64,000 nucleotides of DNA, from positions 75,377 to 139,376 of the forward strand of contig DDFY01000025.1 in assembly GCA_002337385.1 (NCBI GenBank), in the 5' to 3' direction. A model generated the notes under the pieces. The model was given only the letters and a program-made list of their open reading frames with translations. It searched no databases and was not told where the DNA came from. This DNA is from Erythrobacter sp. UBA1916 (lineage in GTDB: Bacteria > Pseudomonadota > Alphaproteobacteria > Sphingomonadales > Sphingomonadaceae). The number at the start of each line of letters is the position of its first letter. The first letter of the stretch is position 1. The position numbers and the translations under genes are program-made. This document shows positions 42,722-51,692 of the stretch, in pieces.

Positions 42722-45469
42722 ATGGCCGAACCCCTCCCCCTTCCCGCGCTGCACGCGAGCCATTCTGGCAGCTGGCAGCGCGGCGCCAGCGGCGACACCG
42801 AGCAGATCGGCCGCGGACAAGCAGTGATGGCGGCGGCCGATACGCCGAACCTCGTGCTCAACGCACCGTTGGTGGCGACACGGCTGGGCTATCCTGACCT
42901 GTCGGGCCTCGACCTGCTGGAGCTGTTTGCCTTCGTACATCCGGCACGCTTTTGCGTGCCCACGCCGCGCGGGCTTGCCCATGCGCTGGAGCTGGTGGAA
43001 CCGGCCAGCGATGCCGAGGTGCCGGAATTTCTCCAACGCGCGGCAGGGGCATTGCTCGCCCGCTGCGAAGCGCCCGACTGGCCCGAACGCGAAGGCGCGT
43101 GGAGCGTGCTGCAATCGCTCGCCCGTCTGCGCTGGACCTGGGCCCCGGTGCTCGCCCCGCACATCGCCCGGCCCGAGCGCGCCGAACGCTGGCTGTTTTC
43201 GCGGCTGCCCGAATGGGAGGAGGCCGCAGAACGCCCGCAACCCGCGCAGGTCACACTGGCGGAGGACGCGGTCGAAGCCCGGCTCGAAGGGCTGACCGGC
43301 AGTGAGGCCGAACGGCGCGAGGGGCAGCGGCTCTATGCCCGCAAGGCCGCACATGTTTTCGCGCCCCGCCCCGCGCGCGGGCAGCCGCACCTGTTGCTGG
43401 CGCAGGCGGGGACCGGCATCGGCAAGACGCTCGGCTATCTCGCCCCCGCCTCGCTCTGGGCGGAGACTTCGCACGGCACCGTCTGGGTCTCGACTTACAC
43501 CAAGAACCTGCAGCGCCAGCTGCGCGAGGAAAGCCGCCGCGCCTGGCCCGAGCGGCGGGTCGATGGCAGCCAGCCCGTGGTGGTCCGCAAGGGCCGCGAG
43601 AACTACCTGTGCCTGCTCAATCTCGAAGACGCGCTGCAAGGCGGGTTCTCAGGCCGCCCGGCGATCCTTGCGCAACTGGTCGCGCGCTGGGCCTCCTATA
43701 GCCAGGACGGCGACATGATCGGGGGCGACCTACCCGGCTGGCTTGGCACCTTGTTCCGCCAACGGGCGATCCGTTCGCTCACCGATCAGCGCGGCGAATG
43801 CATCTACGCGGGCTGTCCGCACTTCCGAAAGTGCTTCATCGAACGGGCCTCGCGGGCCTCGGCGCAGGCCGATCTGGTGATCGCCAACCATGCGCTGGTG
43901 ATGATCAACGCCGCGCGCGGGCGCGATACGGCGCAGCGCCCGACGCGGATCGTGTTCGACGAGGGCCACCATGTGTTCGACGCTGCCGATAGCACCTTCT
44001 CCGCCGCGCTCAGCGGGATGGAGGCGATCGAGCTGCGGCGCTGGATCATCGGCCCCGAACGCGGCTCCAAAGGCAGGCGGCGCGGGCTTTCGGCGCGGCT
44101 CGCGGATGTCGCCAGCTACGATGACGAGGCGGGAGATGCGGTCGAGGCGGCGCGCCATGCGGCAGAGGCCCTGCCCGGTTCGGGCTGGCTTGACCGGCTC
44201 GCGGAAGGCGAACCGTCCGGCCCGATTGAGACGCTGCTCGGTGCGATCCGCGCCATCACCTATGCGCGCGACGAAAGCGGCGGGCAGGAAGCGGGATACG
44301 GGATCGAGACCGAGGCGGCCCAACTCGACGGGCCACTAGTGGAGCTGGCGCAGGAGGGCTCGGCAGCGCTGGCAGCGATCCGCCAACCGCTGATCAAGCT
44401 CGGCATCAGGCTGGAAGCGCTGCTCGAAGAGGGGCCGGACTGGCTCGATGGGCAAGGCCGCGCGCGGATCGAGGGTGCGCGCCATTCGCTGACCTGGCGG
44501 ATCGACACCCTGGCCTCGTGGCAGGCCATGCTCGAACGGCTCGGCGGCCCGACCGACCCGCAGTTCGTCGACTGGCTGGCCGTGGCCCGCGGCGATGCGC
44601 GCGAGTACGATGTCGGGCTCTACCGCCACTTTCTCGACCCGATGCTGCCCTTCGCGCAGACCGTGCTCGAAGGCGCACACGGGGTAATGCTCACCAGCGC
44701 CACCCTGTGCGACCGCGATGCCGAGGGGCCGGACTGGGACGAAGCCGTGGCGCGGTCGGGCGCTACCCACCTCGGCCTCGCGCCCGAGCGGATCGCTGCC
44801 ACCAGCCCGTTCGACTATGCCGCGCGGGCCGAAATCCTGATCGTCACCGACGTGCCCAAGGGCGACCTTGCCGCGCTCGCCGGCGCCTATGCCCGCATCA
44901 TCGAGACCTGCGGCGGCGGCGTGCTTGGCCTGTTCACCGCAATCCGCCGCCTGCGCAGCGTCCATGGCCGCATCGCCGACCGGCTCGCGCGCGAGGGCCT
45001 GCCGCTCTATGCCCAGCATGTCGACCCAATCGACACCGGCACGCTGGTCGACATTTTCCGCGATGATCCGCACGCCTCGCTGCTCGGCACCGATGCCCTG
45101 CGCGACGGGGTCGACGTGCCTGGGCAATCGCTGCGCTGCGTAGTGATGGAGCAAGTGCCCTGGCCCAAGCCGAGCATCCTGCACCGCGCGCGCCGCGCAG
45201 CGGGCGGCGGCAGCGCCTATGACGACCGCGTAATCCGCGCCCGCCTCGCCCAGGCCTTCGGGCGGCTGATCCGCAGCCGTGACGATTACGGGCACTTCGT
45301 CGTACTCTCACCCGCCTTTCCCTCACGCCTGCTGACAGCCTTTCCGCCGGGCGTGCCGGTCACACGGCTGACACTCGAGGATGCTTTACAACGGCTTGGA
45401 GAGGGTCTTTTGTCGCCCGACGCAACCGGGCCGCATACAGCGGCAGAGCAAGGAGAGTTGCCAAGGTGA
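42722..45469 (+). CDS. ATP-dependent DNA helicase, DinG/XPD-like
   Basis: 915-residue superfamily 2 helicase with an iron-sulfur domain. Residues 1-200 are an unassigned N-terminal region. Walker A is AGTGIGKTLGYLAP near residue 225, and the DEAH-like box is FDEGHHVFD. Four Cys positions typical of XPD-type clusters lie in NYLCLLN, GECIYAGCPHFRKC. Motif VI is AQAFGRLIRSRDD. It unwinds DNA 5' to 3', probably at damage or R-loops. Its end overlaps the sixA-like start by 4 bp, so the two are coupled. Confidence 0.9.
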   Translation: MAEPLPLPALHASHSGSWQRGASGDTEQIGRGQAVMAAADTPNLVLNAPLVATRLGYPDLSGLDLLELFAFVHPARFCVPTPRGLAHALELVEPASDAEVPEFLQRAAGALLARCEAPDWPEREGAWSVLQSLARLRWTWAPVLAPHIARPERAERWLFSRLPEWEEAAERPQPAQVTLAEDAVEARLEGLTGSEAERREGQRLYARKAAHVFAPRPARGQPHLLLAQAGTGIGKTLGYLAPASLWAETSHGTVWVSTYTKNLQRQLREESRRAWPERRVDGSQPVVVRKGRENYLCLLNLEDALQGGFSGRPAILAQLVARWASYSQDGDMIGGDLPGWLGTLFRQRAIRSLTDQRGECIYAGCPHFRKCFIERASRASAQADLVIANHALVMINAARGRDTAQRPTRIVFDEGHHVFDAADSTFSAALSGMEAIELRRWIIGPERGSKGRRRGLSARLADVASYDDEAGDAVEAARHAAEALPGSGWLDRLAEGEPSGPIETLLGAIRAITYARDESGGQEAGYGIETEAAQLDGPLVELAQEGSAALAAIRQPLIKLGIRLEALLEEGPDWLDGQGRARIEGARHSLTWRIDTLASWQAMLERLGGPTDPQFVDWLAVARGDAREYDVGLYRHFLDPMLPFAQTVLEGAHGVMLTSATLCDRDAEGPDWDEAVARSGATHLGLAPERIAATSPFDYAARAEILIVTDVPKGDLAALAGAYARIIETCGGGVLGLFTAIRRLRSVHGRIADRLAREGLPLYAQHVDPIDTGTLVDIFRDDPHASLLGTDALRDGVDVPGQSLRCVVMEQVPWPKPSILHRARRAAGGGSAYDDRVIRARLAQAFGRLIRSRDDYGHFVVLSPAFPSRLLTAFPPGVPVTRLTLEDALQRLGEGLLSPDATGPHTAAEQGELPR

Positions 45470-45999
45470 AGCGGCTGGGCCTGTTCCGCCATGCCAAGTC
45501 CGACTGGGACGATATGAGCCTGCGCGATTTCGATCGCGGGCTGAACGCGCGTGGGCGGCGCGGAGCGGCGCTGATGGGCCGCCACATCGTCGGCTATGGC
45601 GCAAAGTGGGATCGGATGCTGGCAAGCCCGGCCAAGCGCATCCGGCTGACGCTGGAATCGAGCGCGCTGGACGTGCCAGTCGAATTCCTCGACGCCGCCT
45701 ATCTCGCCGACAGCACCACTCTAATGGGAATGCTCACCGCAATCGAGGGCGAACCGGCAGCGGTAATGCTGGCGGGGCACAATCCCGGCTTGCAGGATCT
45801 GGCAATCGACCTCGTCGGGGCAAACCACGAGGACGCGCTGTTCAGCGAGGTGCTGGCGAAGTTTCCTACGGCGGGCTTCGCCGTGCTCGATCTCGCAATC
45901 GACAGCTGGGCCGACTGCACGCCAGGTTGCGGCCGCATCGTGCACTTCGCGCGGCCACGTGATCTCGATCCTGAACTGGGGCCGCTCGGCGTGAATTGA
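45466..45999 (+). CDS. SixA-like phosphohistidine phosphatase
   Basis: 177 residues of the histidine phosphatase superfamily. The catalytic RHG-like motif is LFRHAKSDWDD, and the second His is in LAGHNPGLQDLA. This is the SixA form found in alphaproteobacteria, which removes phosphate from phosphohistidine in signalling or PTS proteins. Start is GTG 45466 inside the helicase stop (GTGA overlap). Substrate unproven here. Confidence 0.88.
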   Translation: MKRLGLFRHAKSDWDDMSLRDFDRGLNARGRRGAALMGRHIVGYGAKWDRMLASPAKRIRLTLESSALDVPVEFLDAAYLADSTTLMGMLTAIEGEPAAVMLAGHNPGLQDLAIDLVGANHEDALFSEVLAKFPTAGFAVLDLAIDSWADCTPGCGRIVHFARPRDLDPELGPLGVN

Positions 46000-46025
46000 C
46001 GGCGGCGAACCTTGCTATGCCCGGC

Positions 46026-46421
46026 CTAGTTTTCCAGGCTGCGAGCAAGCTTGGTGCGGACAGCCTGCAATTCGCCAAGCAATTCCTGATCGCCCGGGGC
46101 CATCTGCACCGGGCCACCGCTCCGCAAGATAGCATTGCCGGACTTCAGCGGCTTGCCCTCAATCACGCTGCGCGCGCCCTTGAGCGTATAGCCTTCCTTG
46201 TTCACGAGCCTGTCGATCCGGCTCACCAGCGCAATATCCTCGGCCCGGTAAAGCCTGCGCCCACCGCTGCGCTTGAGCGGGTTAAGCATAGGAAACTGCT
46301 GCTCCCAATAACGCAGGACATGCGGCTTCAGGCCAAGGGCCTCGCAAACTTCGCCGATGGTTCGCATTGCACCAGGCGCCTTACCGTCGCTAAAACGGAC
46401 TTGTCCGTGCATTTCGGTCAT
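46026..46421 (-). CDS. MerR-family transcriptional regulator
   Basis: 131 residues. The N-terminal MerR HTH is RTIGEVCEALGLKPHVLRYWEQQFPMLNPLK and the wing RSGGRRLYRAEDIALVSRID. A short coiled-coil end follows and no effector Cys is seen. It starts 4 bp inside the ihfA stop (ATGA overlap), and the ihfA-merR pair is conserved across alphaproteobacteria. Targets are not known from sequence. Confidence 0.93.
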   Translation of the reverse strand: MTEMHGQVRFSDGKAPGAMRTIGEVCEALGLKPHVLRYWEQQFPMLNPLKRSGGRRLYRAEDIALVSRIDRLVNKEGYTLKGARSVIEGKPLKSGNAILRSGGPVQMAPGDQELLGELQAVRTKLARSLEN

Positions 46422-46726
46422 CAGCTTGAAGCGATCCTGTCCTTCAGCTTCTGGCTGGCCCGGAAGGTCAGCACCCGCCGCGGAGTGATCGGTACTTCAA
46501 CGCCCGTTTTCGGATTGCGGCCGATGCGTTCTTTCTTGTCGCGCAGCACAAAGCTTCCGAAGCCGGAAATCTTCACGTTCTGCCCCTCGGCCATCGCATC
46601 GCACATCTTGGCGAGGATTTCCTCCACCAATGCGAGGCTCTCGGCCCGCGAAAAGCCCATCTTATGATTGATCGTTTCTGCCAGATCTGCCCTCGTAAGG
46701 GTTCCGACGGATCGCATATTGACCAT
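46421..46726 (-). CDS. ihfA: Integration host factor subunit alpha
   Basis: 101 residues of the HU/IHF fold. Signature KISGFGSFVLRDKKERIGRNPKTGVEVPITPRRV is shown by its parts GFGSF and GRNPKTG, with the DNA-kinking Pro in NPKTG. With IhfB it bends DNA at promoters and in recombination. I start at ATG 46726 because AGGA is 8 bp upstream; ATG 46717 is the alternative. It is the first gene of a pair with merR, 102 bp downstream of fabH. Confidence 0.95.
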   Translation of the reverse strand: MVNMRSVGTLTRADLAETINHKMGFSRAESLALVEEILAKMCDAMAEGQNVKISGFGSFVLRDKKERIGRNPKTGVEVPITPRRVLTFRASQKLKDRIASS

Positions 46727-46828
46727 GCGCCCAATCCTATTGCTACATTTGCCTACCCCAACGAAGTCTTGGGGCAAAGATTGACGGATAGCAAGGAAAA
46801 GCGCAGGAAATTTCCCCCGCTTAATGGG

Positions 46829-47794
46829 TCAAACACGTAATAATGTAGCGCCCCAAGTGAATCCACCACCCATGGCTTCAAGCATAACGAGCTGCCCGGG
46901 TTGGATCCGACCGTCGCGGCGAGCCACGTCGAAGGCCAGCGGAACCGAGGCGGCCGACGTATTCGCATGTTGATCGACGGTCACGACCACCTGATCCATC
47001 GCCAGGCCGAGCTTGCGCGCGGTGGCATCGAGAATACGCAGGTTGGCCTGATGCGGCACCACCCAGTCGAGCGCACTGGCATCGATCTGCGCTTCCGACA
47101 GCACCTCTTCGAGCACTTCTGCCAGGTTTTTCACCGCGTGGCGGAACACCTCGCGCCCCTTCATCCGCAGGTGCCCGACCATGTCACTCGTCGACGGGCC
47201 ACCATCGACATAGAGCAGGTCGTTATGCGCGCCATCGGCATGAAGGCGGCTGGCGAGCACACCAGGGCCGTCCTCGGCCACCTCGCGTGCCTCGAGCACG
47301 AAGGCACCGGCGCCGTCGCCGAACAACACACAGGTCGCCCGGTCTTCCCAGTCGAGCACGCGGCTCATGGTTTCTGCACCGATCACCAAGGCCCGGCGCG
47401 CCATGCCCGCGCGCAACATCGCATCGGCGGTGCTCATGGCATAGAGAAAGCCGGAGCAGACTGCGGCGACATCGAAGGCAGGAAAACCCGCTCCGCCCAG
47501 TGCGTGCTGCACCTTGGTGGCGGTGGCCGGAAAGGTCTGGTCAGGCGTGCAGGTGGCCAGCACGATGAGATCGATTCCATCGATTTCCACGCCAGCATCG
47601 GCCAGCGCAGCGCGCGCAGCGGCGGTGGCCAGGCTCGATGTGGTTTCGCCCTCTGCGGCGATATAGCGCTGCCGGATGCCGGTCCGTTCGCGAATCCACT
47701 CGTCGCTGGTCTCGACCTTGTCGGACAGCTCCTCGTTGGTGACACACCGCGTTGGCAGGGCCGAACCGGTGCCAATCAGAACAGAACGGATCAT
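46829..47794 (-). CDS. fabH: Beta-ketoacyl-ACP synthase III
   Basis: 321 residues. It condenses acetyl-CoA with malonyl-ACP to start fatty acid synthesis. The Cys-His-Asn triad is visible: Cys in VAAVCSGFLYAM near residue 112, His in VVPHQANLRI and Asn in DQHANTSAAS. The start overlaps the plsX stop by 4 bp (ATG at 47794). Part of the rpmF-plsX-fabH cluster. Confidence 0.97.
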   Translation of the reverse strand: MIRSVLIGTGSALPTRCVTNEELSDKVETSDEWIRERTGIRQRYIAAEGETTSSLATAAARAALADAGVEIDGIDLIVLATCTPDQTFPATATKVQHALGGAGFPAFDVAAVCSGFLYAMSTADAMLRAGMARRALVIGAETMSRVLDWEDRATCVLFGDGAGAFVLEAREVAEDGPGVLASRLHADGAHNDLLYVDGGPSTSDMVGHLRMKGREVFRHAVKNLAEVLEEVLSEAQIDASALDWVVPHQANLRILDATARKLGLAMDQVVVTVDQHANTSAASVPLAFDVARRDGRIQPGQLVMLEAMGGGFTWGATLLRV

Positions 47795-48855
47795 TGCTGC
47801 CCTTGCGCTCCTGCGTTGCCATTGGCTTTCAGCGCATCATCATCGAGGGCGGCGAGATCAGCCGCAATGCGCGTGGTCAAATCATCTTCAAGCAGGCGTG
47901 CGGCCACGGCCACGGCATTGGCCACACCCTGAGCATTGGCACTGCCGTGCGACTTCACGATCACCCCGTTAAGGCCAAGAAATACACCGCCATTGTGGTT
48001 GTTCGGATCGAGATGGTGGCGCAGCAGTTCAGTCGCCGGACGCGAGATCAGGAAGCCGATCTTCGAGCGAATCGACGAGCGGAACGCGGTCTTCAGCAGG
48101 TCGGTCACGAAGCGGGCCGAACCCTCGATCGCTTTCAGGGCGATATTGCCTGAGAAGCCGTCGGTCACCACCACGTCGACATCGCCGCGGTTGATCTTGT
48201 CAGCCTCGACATAGCCTTCGAAACGCATGGCCAGCCCGGCGGCTTCGCGCAGGAAGTGGCTGGCGTCCTGCAGCTTGTCAGTGCCCTTGGTGTCTTCGGT
48301 GCCGATGTTGAGCAGGCGCACGCGCGGGGCCGTGTTGCCGCACACGATGCGCGAATAGGCCGCACCCATCACGGCGAACTGAACGAGATTGCGCGCATCG
48401 CACTCGGTGTTGGCGCCGAGGTCGAGCATGATCACGTCATGCTCTTCGAGCGTCGGCATCAGTGCTGCAAGCGCAGGCCGGTCGATCCCGGGCATGGTGC
48501 GCAGCGCGAGCTTGCTCATCGCCATCAGCGCGCCGGTGTTTCCGCCGCTGACGGCCGCGCCACACTTGCCGTCTTTCACGGCCTGAATGGCGAGCCCCAT
48601 GGAAGTTGTCTTGGCACGGCGCAGCGCGCGACTGGGCTTTTCATCGCCCGCCACCACGTCCTCGCAATGGAGGATTTCGGAAGCCTCACGCATATTGGGG
48701 TGCGCTTCGAGAGCCTTGCTGATCCTGGCTTCATCGCCGACCAGCAGGAACTTGAATTGCTCATGACGGCGACGCGCAAGCGCCGCGCCCGAGATCATCA
48801 CGCGCACGCCCTCGTCCCCGCCCATCGCATCAATCGCGATACGCGGAAGACTCAT
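47791..48855 (-). CDS. plsX: Phosphate acyltransferase PlsX
   Basis: 354 residues. It makes acyl-phosphate from acyl-ACP for phospholipid synthesis. Recognisable elements: IAIDAMGGDEGVRVMISGA at the start, GGNTGALMAMSKLALRTMPGIDRPALA and NIGTEDTKGTD, then VVTDGFSGNIALKAIEG. It lies between rpmF (30 bp upstream) and fabH (4 bp overlap), the standard cluster joining ribosome and lipid synthesis. Confidence 0.97.
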   Translation of the reverse strand: MSLPRIAIDAMGGDEGVRVMISGAALARRRHEQFKFLLVGDEARISKALEAHPNMREASEILHCEDVVAGDEKPSRALRRAKTTSMGLAIQAVKDGKCGAAVSGGNTGALMAMSKLALRTMPGIDRPALAALMPTLEEHDVIMLDLGANTECDARNLVQFAVMGAAYSRIVCGNTAPRVRLLNIGTEDTKGTDKLQDASHFLREAAGLAMRFEGYVEADKINRGDVDVVVTDGFSGNIALKAIEGSARFVTDLLKTAFRSSIRSKIGFLISRPATELLRHHLDPNNHNGGVFLGLNGVIVKSHGSANAQGVANAVAVAARLLEDDLTTRIAADLAALDDDALKANGNAGAQGQQ

Positions 48856-48885
48856 GCCGAAAACCCCTGTTACTCGTGGGTGGCT

Positions 48886-49065
48886 TTACAGCCCAACCGA
48901 AACGATCTCGCGACCGTTGTAGAAGCCGCAATGCGGGCAAAGGTTGTGCGGACGCTTCAGTTCGCCGCAGTTGTTGCATTCGTGGAAGGCTTCAACCTTC
49001 AGCGAATCATGCGAGCGCCGATTGCCACGGCGATGCGGCGAAACTTTTCTCTTAGGGACAGCCAT
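48886..49065 (-). CDS. rpmF: 50S ribosomal protein L32
   Basis: 59 residues. The start is MAVPKRKVSPHRRGNRRSHD, the universal L32 N-terminus. A zinc ribbon follows, CNNCGELKRPHNLCPHCG, with four Cys (C+ form). The AAGGAACAGG stretch upstream can serve as ribosome site. First gene of rpmF-plsX-fabH. Confidence 0.98.
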   Translation of the reverse strand: MAVPKRKVSPHRRGNRRSHDSLKVEAFHECNNCGELKRPHNLCPHCGFYNGREIVSVGL

Positions 49066-49254
49066 GGCGGCACCTGTTCCTTAAATTCATCAAAATGTTG
49101 TATGCGCACTAGGGCAAGCGTTCTTCCCACGCAAGGTGAGGGAAAAGCGGGTGCCAGGCAGTGCGGCGAAGGCGCGCGCTATAGCGGTTTCTCATCACGT
49201 TGCAAGCACGGCTTGCGCGGTTTATGCCCCGCCAACACAAGGAAAACCGCAGCG

Positions 49255-49650
49255 ATGACCCAACTTGCAATCTCACTCGGCGCATTTGGCGTGGCGACAC
49301 TCATCAACCTGTGGCTGGCAATCCGCTGTGGCAAGGCGCGGCTGGAGGCCAAGGCCATGCACGGTGACGGCGGCCATCCGCTGCTCCTCAAGCGCATGCG
49401 CGCGCAGGCGAATTTCGTGGAATACACGCCCTTTGCGCTGTTGCTGGTGCTCGGACTGGAGCTGACGGGACATGCCGGCTGGCTGCTCGCGCTTACCGCC
49501 GCCGTGTTCCTTATCGGCCGGGTGAGCCACGCGTTGGGCATGGATGCCGACATTGCCGGCCCCCTGCGCAAGGCAGGCATGGCCATGACGCTCCTGCCGC
49601 TGCTGGGGCTGGCAATCACCGCGCTGCTGGCGGCATTCGGCCTTATCTGA
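49255..49650 (+). CDS. MAPEG family membrane protein
   Basis: 131 residues with four transmembrane helices. It has the MAPEG pattern, MRAQANFVEYTPFALLLVLGLE (the RAN.VEY motif) near residue 48 and GRVSHALGM. Eukaryotic relatives include microsomal glutathione transferases; bacterial ones are little studied. Start ATG 49255 with AAGGAAAA upstream. It is convergent with the MBL hydrolase, overlapping by 8 bp. Confidence 0.9.
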   Translation: MTQLAISLGAFGVATLINLWLAIRCGKARLEAKAMHGDGGHPLLLKRMRAQANFVEYTPFALLLVLGLELTGHAGWLLALTAAVFLIGRVSHALGMDADIAGPLRKAGMAMTLLPLLGLAITALLAAFGLI

Positions 49651-50302
49651 TCGCCGCATCGCCCACATAGGGGTTGCTCTGGCGTTCGGCCCCAAAGGTC
49701 GAATGCGGCCCATGGCCGGGCACGAAGGTGACATTGTCGCCCAACGGCCACAGCTTGCCGGTAATCGCGTCGAGCAGGTCCTGATGGTTGCTCATCGGAA
49801 AATCGGTGCGACCGATGGAGCCTGCAAACAGCACGTCGCCGACAAAGGCAAAGCTGGTCTCACGATTGAAGAACACCACATGGCCCGGCGTATGGCCCGG
49901 GCAGTGGATCACCTCGAATGTGACTTCGCCCACAGTGACGGTATCGCCATCCTTCAGCCAGCGGGTCGGCTCGAACACCTTGGTTGCGATTCCGAAGCGC
50001 GGGCCGTCTTCGTCGAGCCGCGAGATCCAGAACCGATCCGCCTCGTGCGGGCCTTCGATGGGCAGACCAAGCTCTTCAGCGAGCATCCCGGCTTGCCCGC
50101 AATGATCGGCGTGACCATGCGTAATCAGGATTTTCTCAAGCGTAACGCCCGCCCGCTCGACCGCTTGCTTGAGCTTGTCGAGATCGCCGCCCGGATCGAT
50201 CAGCGCGCCCTTCATGGTCTTGGAACACCAGACCAGCGAACAGTTCTGCTCGAACGGCGTGACGGGAACGATGGCGGCGCGCAGGGGGGCTTCTTTGGTC
50301 AT
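49643..50302 (-). CDS. Metallo-beta-lactamase fold hydrolase, glyoxalase II-like
   Basis: 219 residues. The di-metal motif is ITHGHADHCGQAG near residue 63, with further ligands in VIHCPGHTPGHVVFF and FVGDVLFAGSIGRTDF. The length and FVPGHGP element place it among YcbL/GloB-like single-domain hydrolases acting on thioesters. Exact substrate unknown. Start ATG 50302 (MTKEAPLRAA). Confidence 0.93.
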   Translation of the reverse strand: MTKEAPLRAAIVPVTPFEQNCSLVWCSKTMKGALIDPGGDLDKLKQAVERAGVTLEKILITHGHADHCGQAGMLAEELGLPIEGPHEADRFWISRLDEDGPRFGIATKVFEPTRWLKDGDTVTVGEVTFEVIHCPGHTPGHVVFFNRETSFAFVGDVLFAGSIGRTDFPMSNHQDLLDAITGKLWPLGDNVTFVPGHGPHSTFGAERQSNPYVGDAAIR

Positions 50303-50345
50303 AGCCCCGATGTGCGGTCTTGGCGGGCCATAGACAAGCCCCGCC

Positions 50346-50972
50346 CTAGATTCGCCCGCTCTTCCACACCACGCGGCCAATAAGCGCGAAGTCCTCCGCC
50401 CGGGCCAGGATCGGTGGGTAGGCCAGGTTCTGCGACAGTAGCGAAAAGCGCCCGCCGCCCTGGTTCGCCACGCGCTTCACCAGCAGCGTATCGTCGAGCC
50501 GGACCACATAGATCCCGTCGCGAAACGGCTGTGTGCGCATGTCCACCAGCACCTCGTCGCCATCGCGCAACAGCGGTTCCATCGAATCGCCAACAACCCG
50601 AATGGCGGACAGCTTGGCCCCTTCAAGCCCGTTCTCGGCCAGCCAGCGGCGGCTAAAACGGAAGGAATCGAACGGCTCTTCGCCCAGATGCACCGCGCCC
50701 GGGCCGGCCGACGCGTCGATATTGAGCCGCGACACCTCCACCCAGTCCCCCAACCGCGTGACCACAGCCTCCGACGGCGCACCAAGCTCTGATTCGTCCA
50801 GCCCGAGGAACTGGGCAAGCTTGCGCCGATCGCCCTCTTCCAGCTTTCGCGGTGAACCCTTGGTGATAAATTGCTGAAGATAGGTCGGGTTGCGGCCGAG
50901 CATGCGCGAAAGCGCAGCCAGGCTGGAGCCCCGCTCGCGAGCGGCCTCGGAAAGGCGGGTTCTGGTGTCCAT
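50346..50972 (-). CDS. S24/LexA-like repressor with XRE HTH
   Basis: 208 residues. N-terminal HTH: SSLAALSRMLGRNPTYLQQF. The C-terminal S24 domain has a probable self-cleavage site in NIDASAGPGAV (Ala-Gly), the catalytic Ser in VGDSMEPLLRDGD and the Lys in LLVKRVANQG. It should therefore be inactivated by RecA-stimulated autocleavage, like phage CI. ATG 50972 is 8 bp from AGGA; two more ATGs lie just upstream. It is divergent from two small genes behind a LexA-type box, which it may repress together with LexA. Confidence 0.9.
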   Translation of the reverse strand: MDTRTRLSEAARERGSSLAALSRMLGRNPTYLQQFITKGSPRKLEEGDRRKLAQFLGLDESELGAPSEAVVTRLGDWVEVSRLNIDASAGPGAVHLGEEPFDSFRFSRRWLAENGLEGAKLSAIRVVGDSMEPLLRDGDEVLVDMRTQPFRDGIYVVRLDDTLLVKRVANQGGGRFSLLSQNLAYPPILARAEDFALIGRVVWKSGRI

Positions 50973-50999
50973 CATCATTTTCCTGCGAGGGCAACAAAA

Positions 51000-51046
51000 T
51001 CCTTCCTACACGAAGTATTTTTCCTAGACAAGCGGCAAATTTTGCC
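51000..51046. promoter_or_regulatory. Operator cluster of the S24 repressor
   Basis: A perfect inverted repeat, GGCAAA-T-TTTGCC, lies at 51034-51046. On the minus strand TAGGCAAA, TAGGAAAA and TAGGAAGG occur in the same orientation, about 20 bp apart. TTGTCT-N17-TAGGAA gives a possible minus-strand promoter for the repressor. This is the expected place for autoregulation. Confidence 0.5.
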
Positions 51047-51085
51047 TATCGTGGCCGGCACCGAATCGCGATCGGGTCAACGCTA

Positions 51086-51100
51086 GAACAAAACAAGAAC
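51086..51100. promoter_or_regulatory. LexA (SOS) box, alphaproteobacterial type
   Basis: GAAC-AAAACAA-GAAC is an exact match to the GAAC-N7-GAAC (GTTC-N7-GTTC) LexA site described in alphaproteobacteria. It is 19 bp before the GTG at 51120, overlapping the likely promoter of the two small genes. Confidence 0.65.
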
Positions 51101-51119
51101 TTGTAAGGGAAAACAGGCC

Positions 51120-51320
51120 GTGCTCATCCGCAAGATCGAGATCTTCCTGCGCCGCTATCACATGGCGCCCACCACCTTCGGCCGCCTCGCGGCACAAGAC
51201 CCGCGCTTCGTGCTCGACCTGCGCAACGGGCGCCGCCCCAGAGTCGAGACAGAAGGTCGCGTGGAACATTTCATGAACACTTATAACCCCGCCAGCCTCG
51301 GAGCCTATTGCCATGCGTGA
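51120..51320 (+). CDS. Small putative HTH protein behind a LexA box
   Basis: 66 residues from GTG 51120, with AAGGGA upstream. The body IEIFLRRYHMAPTTFGRLAAQDPRFVLDLRNGRRPR has the helix-turn-helix rhythm of short sphingomonad regulators, and many Arg and His residues fit DNA binding. The tail is short. No family name is known to me. It is divergent from the S24 repressor and overlaps the next gene by 8 bp, so they form a unit. Alternatives are a cell division inhibitor or a Cro-like antirepressor. Confidence 0.7.
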   Translation: MLIRKIEIFLRRYHMAPTTFGRLAAQDPRFVLDLRNGRRPRVETEGRVEHFMNTYNPASLGAYCHA

Positions 51321-51666
51321 TGCAGTTCTCTCCCAGCGCCCCGCCCGCAAGCAACGGACCGGCACCTCGGGCAAGTTGCTCGCAGCACTGGCCGACCTTG
51401 CCCGGCACAAGGCCCGCGTCACGCATCATCACGAGGCGAGCTGGGCCAGCATCACCTTTGCCGGCACCCGCCATCGGATCACGCTGGAGTTTCGCGGCGA
51501 GGAGGCCATCGAGGCGGGAGAGTGCTTCATCGCGTTCCTGCCTGAGCACGAATTCGCAATCCCCGGCCAGCTGGTCGCCGATGCGGAGGTAGTCGAGGTC
51601 GACCATTGCCTCGATCCGGCGGCGCTCACCATAACCTGCGAATTGCTGCTGCTGGAGGAAGGCTGA
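51313..51666 (+). CDS. Hypothetical protein of the LexA-box module
   Basis: 117 residues. The N-terminal 20 residues are basic (SQRPARKQRTGTSGKLLAAL), and the rest is predicted beta-rich (SWASITFAGTRHRITLEFRGEEAIEAGECFIAFLPEH). Cys residues occur in GECFIAF, DHCLDP and ITCELL. No recognised domain. It overlaps the small HTH gene by 8 bp, so the two are probably co-transcribed under the LexA site and end at the strong terminator at 51693. Confidence 0.75.
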   Translation: MRDAVLSQRPARKQRTGTSGKLLAALADLARHKARVTHHHEASWASITFAGTRHRITLEFRGEEAIEAGECFIAFLPEHEFAIPGQLVADAEVVEVDHCLDPAALTITCELLLLEEG

Positions 51667-51692
51667 GCTTCGGCCTGCTCCCGCAGTGTAAA

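Noticed and set aside
35051..46296. Further TAGGAAA-like words at 35051, 45863 and 46289
   Set aside because: They lie inside coding regions of the ClC, sixA-like and merR genes and lack the AACCCATTTGGTT partner, so they are probably chance.
50346..51666. Prophage remnant
   Set aside because: Apart from the S24 repressor no phage structural, integrase or replication gene is present, and flanking genes are ordinary chromosomal ones.
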